Assembly (NCBI GenBank): GCA_034769895.1
Contig: CM068367.1
Span: 311,373,486-311,437,485 of the forward strand
DNA: 64,000 nucleotides
Direction: 5' to 3'
DNA from: Magicicada septendecula
Lineage: Eukaryota; Arthropoda; Insecta; Hemiptera; Cicadidae
Position numbers and translations under genes: made by a program. Below are positions 59,045 through 64,000 of the stretch, piece by piece (position 1 is the first letter of the stretch; each line of letters starts with the position of its first letter). Below the pieces are notes generated by a model, which saw nothing but the letters and a program-made list of their open reading frames with translations, made no database searches and was not told where the DNA came from.

Positions 59045-60090
59045 GGTACAGAATTGTATGCTAGAAAGAATAATTCAATTCAGTTTTAATTGTCAGTATT
59101 CACCTGTGAGGTGCCCCATTGTAACATACAATGTTATGGTAGACTATTTATGTTTATGTCTGAGTCTGCCCAGCACAGACGTATTACGCAACAGCTTGCC
59201 AGCTCAGTCTCTGTGTAAATCACAGTAAGAACACTTCTTCACCAGTGTTTGCATCAGACGGTTACCCTAAGCAGTCAGTCATCTGCAAGTTAGTTAAAAA
59301 CAGTGGCCTCGGACGTGTAAGATAGGCCATAAATAAATTCGGCCTATCCAATACAACTATCAAAGTGCGTGAACTATGTAGCGGTCAACTAATTAAAAAA
59401 CTAGTCGGCCAAAAAAAGTTTACAAAAGTGTAAAGTGTAATCAAAAACCATGGTAAATTAAATAAGATGGAGTGTGCCGCGGTAGTGTAAAGAATTCATG
59501 AACTATTGAAATAACATTTTGAAGTGACCCGAAACAGCTAACCCCACGAGGCGGTGAGGAAACAGTTGGGAACGCCGTGGATGTGTTAAGTACCTTTCAT
59601 AACACTAATTGAACAATTCCATAAAGCTATAAAATAAATACAAATACTGAACTATAATAACGGGATTTAAAATAAAAAAGAAATGTAAAGAGTATGAGTC
59701 AGAGAGTGTTGCAAAGTGCTGGTTCCCAAAATAACGCTATTGTTGTCATTTTCATATTAGTTGATATTGATTGTTTAAATGTTCATGCCTTTTTGTTTTT
59801 TATTGAAAGTGTAGTGTAAATGTAAATTGAAAGCAAATATTGCATTAAAGGAAGCTAGTTGTTTTAGAATACGAAAAATTGGTGTTAGCGCTATTATTTC
59901 GTAGCTTAAACCCAGATAACCTTTTCTGCAGCTGTTTTTGTCTGTAAGACTCTGGAGGAAACCCGCAGGTAGGATTTTATTAATTGAAGTAAATTATATT
60001 GTTTCAAGCTGCTGTATATCTCCGACACTTTTCAATAAATAAAAATATATGTGTGTGTGTGTGTGTGTGCGCGCGCGCGCGCGCATGTTT
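59045..60090. other. Unassigned insertion in LINE RT
   Basis: LINE text stops after GARQSL (about 59040) and resumes before the YTDD motif (about 60130). The intervening block ends in (GT)n(GC)n at 60051-60085. No termini or coding features identified. Confidence 0.5.
60051..60085. repeat. (GT)n(GC)n alternating tract
   Basis: About nine GT then eight GC dinucleotides, a Z-DNA-prone sequence. Confidence 0.9.
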
Positions 60091-60966
60091 AAAACATGGA
60101 AATCTTATGTTGACCCATGGATTTTTCTGAAAGGAATTTTTTAAACTCCACTTTGTACACAGATGATATGGTAATAATTCAGGAGAGAGAGAGGATAAAC
60201 TACAAAACTCAATCTAAATACTAAATCGAATAGCAGATGAATATGGCTTTCAAATATTAGAGGACAAGACTAAAACAATGGCATTCAGAGGGAAACAACT
60301 GGTAAGAACTGCGATAGTTATAGATAGAAAGATTTGGAACAAGTCCAGCATTTCAGTTACTTGGGATGTTACGTTACATATGGGACAGAAATTGATCTGG
60401 ATGAAAAATTAAACAAATTTAGAAATAGCTGTGGAACAATTCACAGATACCTTAAAAATAAGACAAAGAAGGAAACAAGGATAAGGTTTTTTAACACTGT
60501 GGCGGTACCAGTTTTGATGTATGAATATGAAGCCAGAGTTATGACAGAAAGAGACAAGGCAAAGATTCAGGCAGCGGAGATGACGTTTCTGAGGAGTACT
60601 CTGGGCTGTACCATTCTCGACAGAAAGAAGAATATGAACTATAAGGACAGAACTGGGGTGGGGGTCGACCTATTTTTGGAACAGCTAAGGAGTAACAAAA
60701 GAAGGTAGGGTGAACATTTGAGAAGAATGGCAAGTGACAGGATTCCAGTGCTAGCATTGGTATATAGACTGGTGGGGAACAGAGATGTTGGATGGGTAAG
60801 AGCGAAGTGGGTCCCGGAACAGATTCAGGATGAGCCTAATCCTTGAGGTTGATGATGATGATGATGAAAATATAAGGAAAGGTTTTTTGTGTGTATTTTC
60901 AATACATCTGTCACACTAACTTAACAAGTGGAATATAAGATTAGATAACACATCTATTCAAATCAC

Positions 60967-61219
60967 CTTGAACTGATGTAGCACCTCTTATTGACTCAAT
61001 ACATCTTTTGACTGCGCTCACATAAATTTCACTAAGCTGACAATTTGTGTTTTCAAAAAACCTCTTATCACAATGAAGATGATTTATCAGTGCATGAGTA
61101 ATTCCAGGTTGTGTCAGGAGACTTTTTTCAAGTACATCTTCTACACCAGTCCTTAACCTCTTCAGGTTTTTCTGCACTAAGCTGGCATGCAAAACACGGC
61201 TTTGTACATGACTCAACTC
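60967..61219 (-). CDS. Host gene exon
   Basis: Minus-strand exon of 253 nt, acceptor CATTTTAG, donor CAAG|GTGATT. Open in phase 0 from its first base (Glu-Leu-Ser-His), it ends with one base that is completed by exon 51412-51773. It encodes about 84 residues with a basic helix (LVQKNLKRLRTGVEDVLEKS) and a cysteine-containing helical stretch (NCQLSEIYVSAVKRCIESI). Family not recognised. Confidence 0.8.
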
Positions 61220-63506
61220 CTAAAATGTATGAAAACATGACTTTAAAAAAACCATAAATAAAACATTTCCATTCATAATAACATTACTTTACTTTCAAGT
61301 ACTTTGTGGTAACACAAGGCAAACCACAAACCACAAACAGGAAGCAGTAATGAATGTGCCACAAACACTACTGTTTTATTTCATACAATGTAATGCCTCT
61401 GCAATAAAAAATTTAATTTTATCAGTTGAGAAATATTAAATTAAAAAGCTGTTACTTAGGTATAAATTATAGAACCATATAGGGTATCTGATTACAGAGC
61501 CCTCACTCTTGTATGGATTTTGTACTTGATAAATTTTGAGAGATGTAAAGGTTTTCAAATTCTGGAGTACCACCAGAGCCTCTGTAGACAGAAGATACAC
61601 CAAAGAATGAACTATAGAATACCACACACAAAAATAACTGTTGCAGAAACATTGTTCCTGTATCACTAAATGTTTACATTTGACGAAAGAAGTAGAGCAT
61701 ATGACAAAAAGTATTTTTCATAATAACTACAGATACACTATAACTAAACTATACCTATATGAAATACATAACTATTTCATAAAAGCATTATACATAATAA
61801 CTAATAATCTCTTTTCAAAATTCACCCTCACATTTTTACTCCTTTCCACTACTGTGGAGGGGGATCAATCTGAAAAACAATGGTATATAGGGCTCTGTAG
61901 GGTAAAGGTGTAGACATGCATGTCAAATTTTATGAAAATCAGTTGCACTCAAAAGTTCACTCAAAAGTTGTCATGAGACACATACCCAAAACAAACACTG
62001 AGACAAGTGCCAAATGGCTGAGTTAAATCTGAGAACTCACTTCGCTCATTCAAAAGTCCAACATATACAATAAAAAAGAAAGGGGGCTTAATCTCACATA
62101 ATGTTGGACTCAAAACAAAAGAAATTTTATAAACATTTTTGTGCGGGATGTAGCTATACATGTCTCTGAATCATGGACAGTTGGAAAGAGAGAGAAGGAA
62201 ATTTAATCTCATCAGTTGAGAAACATTAAATTAAATGTGCTTTTAAGATATGGCACTAGAAGAGAATACAGAATGTTTTGTGGAATTTTAATAATATGTT
62301 AATAATAATATGTTTTAATAATATGTTGAATATTTTAATACAGGAATGGAAAGCAATTGTGATGTTTTTAAGATAATACGTGATACATGGGGGATATGTG
62401 TTTCATAATACCTAGCATGTGTATTATCTTACACACCCATCTTACCACACTTTTATCTTACAGAACCCAGATCTCCTAAAAAATGGGGGGAGGCTAAAAT
62501 TTAAGGGAGTCATAATTGTGAAAAAATCGCAAAAGCCCATGTGGGGTATCAAATTGAAGGGAATTAACCACACTCTGAATATAGTGTTCATTTTTTAAAT
62601 TTCAAAATTTTTGGATACAGCCCAAAAAATGGGTGAAATTTTTTAATAAAACACAATAATTCATGTGGGGTATCAAATTAAAGAGAATTTTAACTAACAT
62701 CTGAATGCAGTTTTGGAAATTTCAAGTTTTGATACCCCAGGGCCCAAAAAAAGAGATAAAAATTTTGAGAAAAATGAAAATTGCAGGGTGATACTAAAAG
62801 GAACTGTAACATAAAAGTAAGATTCTCTAAAGGTAATTTCCAAACAGGATATGTAAATTACTCCTTACAACGTACATGAGTTACTATATGTTTTTGTTTA
62901 GTTTTGAACATGTTTAACATTGGCATATAATTAACTCAAAGTAAAATTACTGAATATGGTTCTCAATAAAATAAATTTGGTTTAATATTTCACGTACTGT
63001 ATATAAGCTTTTACGCACATTACTGGAGCTTTTTTCAAAATGTTTCCCCTTGCCACCCTATTTCTGAGGGAATCAATCTAAAAAACAATAGGGTTCTGTA
63101 TGTCAAATATATGGACAGACATACCAAGTTGTACAAAGGTCTATTGATGAATTCAAAACTTATCATGACACATATCCCAAACACACAGACACAGTGAGAC
63201 AAATGCCAAATGGTAGAATTAAAACTAAGAACTCACTTCATTCATTCAATTAAATGTGTCCAAACTTTCAGATTATATAATCGCAACATTTTATAAAGAA
63301 ACTGTTACGGCATCACTATGAATGAGAGAAATTCATCTCAAATCTTCAGAGCAAAAGTTCTAAGGTAAATGTAAATGACAAAATGATACAGTTGTTTATT
63401 AAATGATTTATCTCTGATAAGCAGATAAAATTAGTTTATCCATTCTTTAAGTATTCCGGTGGTAAGTATAAAAGTAAAAAAAAGACTGACAAAGCTTTGA
63501 ACTTAC
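61220..63506. other. Intron with diverged direct repeats
   Basis: Two copies of a ~190-bp sequence at about 61857-62051 and 63062-63250 share GGATCAATCT.AAAAACAA, CATGA.ACA and GAACTCACTTC. Between them CATGTGGGGTATCAAATT recurs at about 62539 and 62656. They look like old dispersed repeats of unknown class. Confidence 0.6.
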
Positions 63507-63609
63507 CATGGAATTAATGCACGCTGGGATATTTTTTCATAATTCCTAAACTATGTGCAGAAACGGCATTGAACAGAAAATGATCAAGAATTTCTAGTGG
63601 GAGAAAAAC
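63507..63609 (-). CDS. Probable host gene exon with A-run indel
   Basis: Minus-strand segment with acceptor AGCATCCAG and a strong donor ATG|GTAAGT. From the acceptor it reads FLPLEILDHFLFNAVSAHSLG, then meets TAA 10 bases before the donor. A six-A run lies inside (63538-63543); a five-A run would keep the frame open to the donor and end in phase 0, exactly what exon 60967-61219 needs. So either an assembly indel or a real frameshift. Confidence 0.5.
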
Positions 63610-64000
63610 CTGGATGCTAATGTGAATCTCAAAAAAATTAGTTTCCACCTACTCCACATGTCTGATATAATATGACTCTACCGATTTATAGTAAGTATTC
63701 AATTGTTTTCTAATATTTTTGCTGTGTAAAGATTATGTGTGCTATGTCCATTGCCGTTTGTTGACAGATAATAACATGAAAATAACTCGAAAATTAAAGT
63801 TCTGATATTTGAAGAATGAAATCTATCTAATATAAAATCTATATCTGAAGAATAAACTTCCTTACATTTCAGGAAGTGAATTGTTACACACAAGCTACTT
63901 ATCACAGCTAGGAACCCAGATAATATAACAATCTGCTGTGAATACTATGTGTAAAAAAAAAAAGAATAATGGAAAAAAATTTAACATCAGTTAATATAAG
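63610..64000. other. Right edge, nothing firm
   Basis: A minus-strand open frame at 63699-63905 contains coding-like text (IDFILDRFHSSNIRTLIFEL) but no convincing donor, so it is left uncalled. Confidence 0.3.

Larger units (their letters stand above)
57270..60870 (+). mobile_element. LINE (non-LTR) remnant with two insertions
   Basis: Plus-strand text, in several frames: pre-RT region (KLTETLRRDLYDIL, about 57422-57465), RT (NPSNYRGVSLLDTAYKINTM, about 57811-57870), palm remnants (about 58850-59040), catalytic LYTDDMVII (about 60150-60180), then the C-terminal region HFSYLGCYVTYG...KKETRIRFFNTVAVPVLMYE (about 60345-60530). A (TGA)n tail ends near 60868. Stops throughout. Interrupted by a MITE (57968-58789) and by about 1 kb of unassigned sequence (about 59045-60090). 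Clade not assigned. Confidence 0.85.

Noticed and set aside
63699..63905. Possible further 5' exon of the host gene
   Set aside because: Coding-like peptide but no credible donor site before the stop at its end.

Overview
The window reads as an insect (at least arthropod) nuclear genome. The base composition is AT-rich, there are long (GT)n tracts, no bacterial-type genes, and BEL/Pao, Gypsy, Penelope-like, hAT, IS630/Tc1-like and pogo/Tigger-like elements lie packed together. No rRNA, tRNA or CRISPR array was seen. The species cannot be fixed from the sequence.

Host gene (minus strand, across the whole window). Short open segments bounded by consensus splice sites join in phase from right to left: 63507-63609 (with an A-run indel), 60967-61219, 51412-51773, 50203-50373, 7873-8098, 2276-2377, 1093-1237 and 1-98 (running off the left edge). 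Every junction from 60967 downward keeps the frame. The product is a helical, leucine/isoleucine-rich protein that I do not recognise. One of its introns is about 42 kb long and carries most of the mobile DNA. Nearly all elements with a clear polarity lie antisense to the gene.

Mobile DNA, left to right. (1) 4084-7064: old, internally deleted Gypsy-type LTR element on the minus strand. (2) 8440-9130: stranded reverse transcriptase remnant. (3) 9861-21366: young 11.5-kb Gypsy element with 1.15-kb LTRs, a tRNA-Lys primer site, a Gag carrying a RanBP2-type zinc finger between RG-rich segments instead of a CCHC knuckle, pol in the +1 frame with one in-frame TAG, a small extra ORF, and 3.3 kb of structured non-coding 3' sequence. 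It landed exactly on the left edge of (4) 21370-30905, a BEL/Pao element with 419-bp LTRs whose protease and reverse transcriptase active sites are mutated and whose RNase H is replaced by about 2.1 kb of foreign sequence. (5) 31438-46187: a large DNA transposon with roughly 0.7-kb terminal inverted repeats and a broken IS630/Tc1-like transposase. It is interrupted by a deleted LTR element (31482-35468, itself carrying a solo LTR at 32262-32758) and by a 6.6-kb long-TIR element with hAT-type remnants (37393-43948). (6) 52322-52791: short pogo/Tigger-like derivative. (7) 53068-55848: Penelope-like element with GIY-YIG endonuclease, flanked by inverted repeats that carry hammerhead-like cores. 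(8) 57270-60870: LINE remnant interrupted by an 822-bp hAT-type MITE with a perfect 8-bp target duplication.

The target duplications give an insertion order: BEL before Gypsy; the large TIR transposon before the LTR element, and that before its solo LTR; LINE before MITE. The most novel candidates are the RanBP2-finger Gag together with the unusual 3' region of its element, and the hammerhead-bearing inverted repeats of the Penelope-like element.
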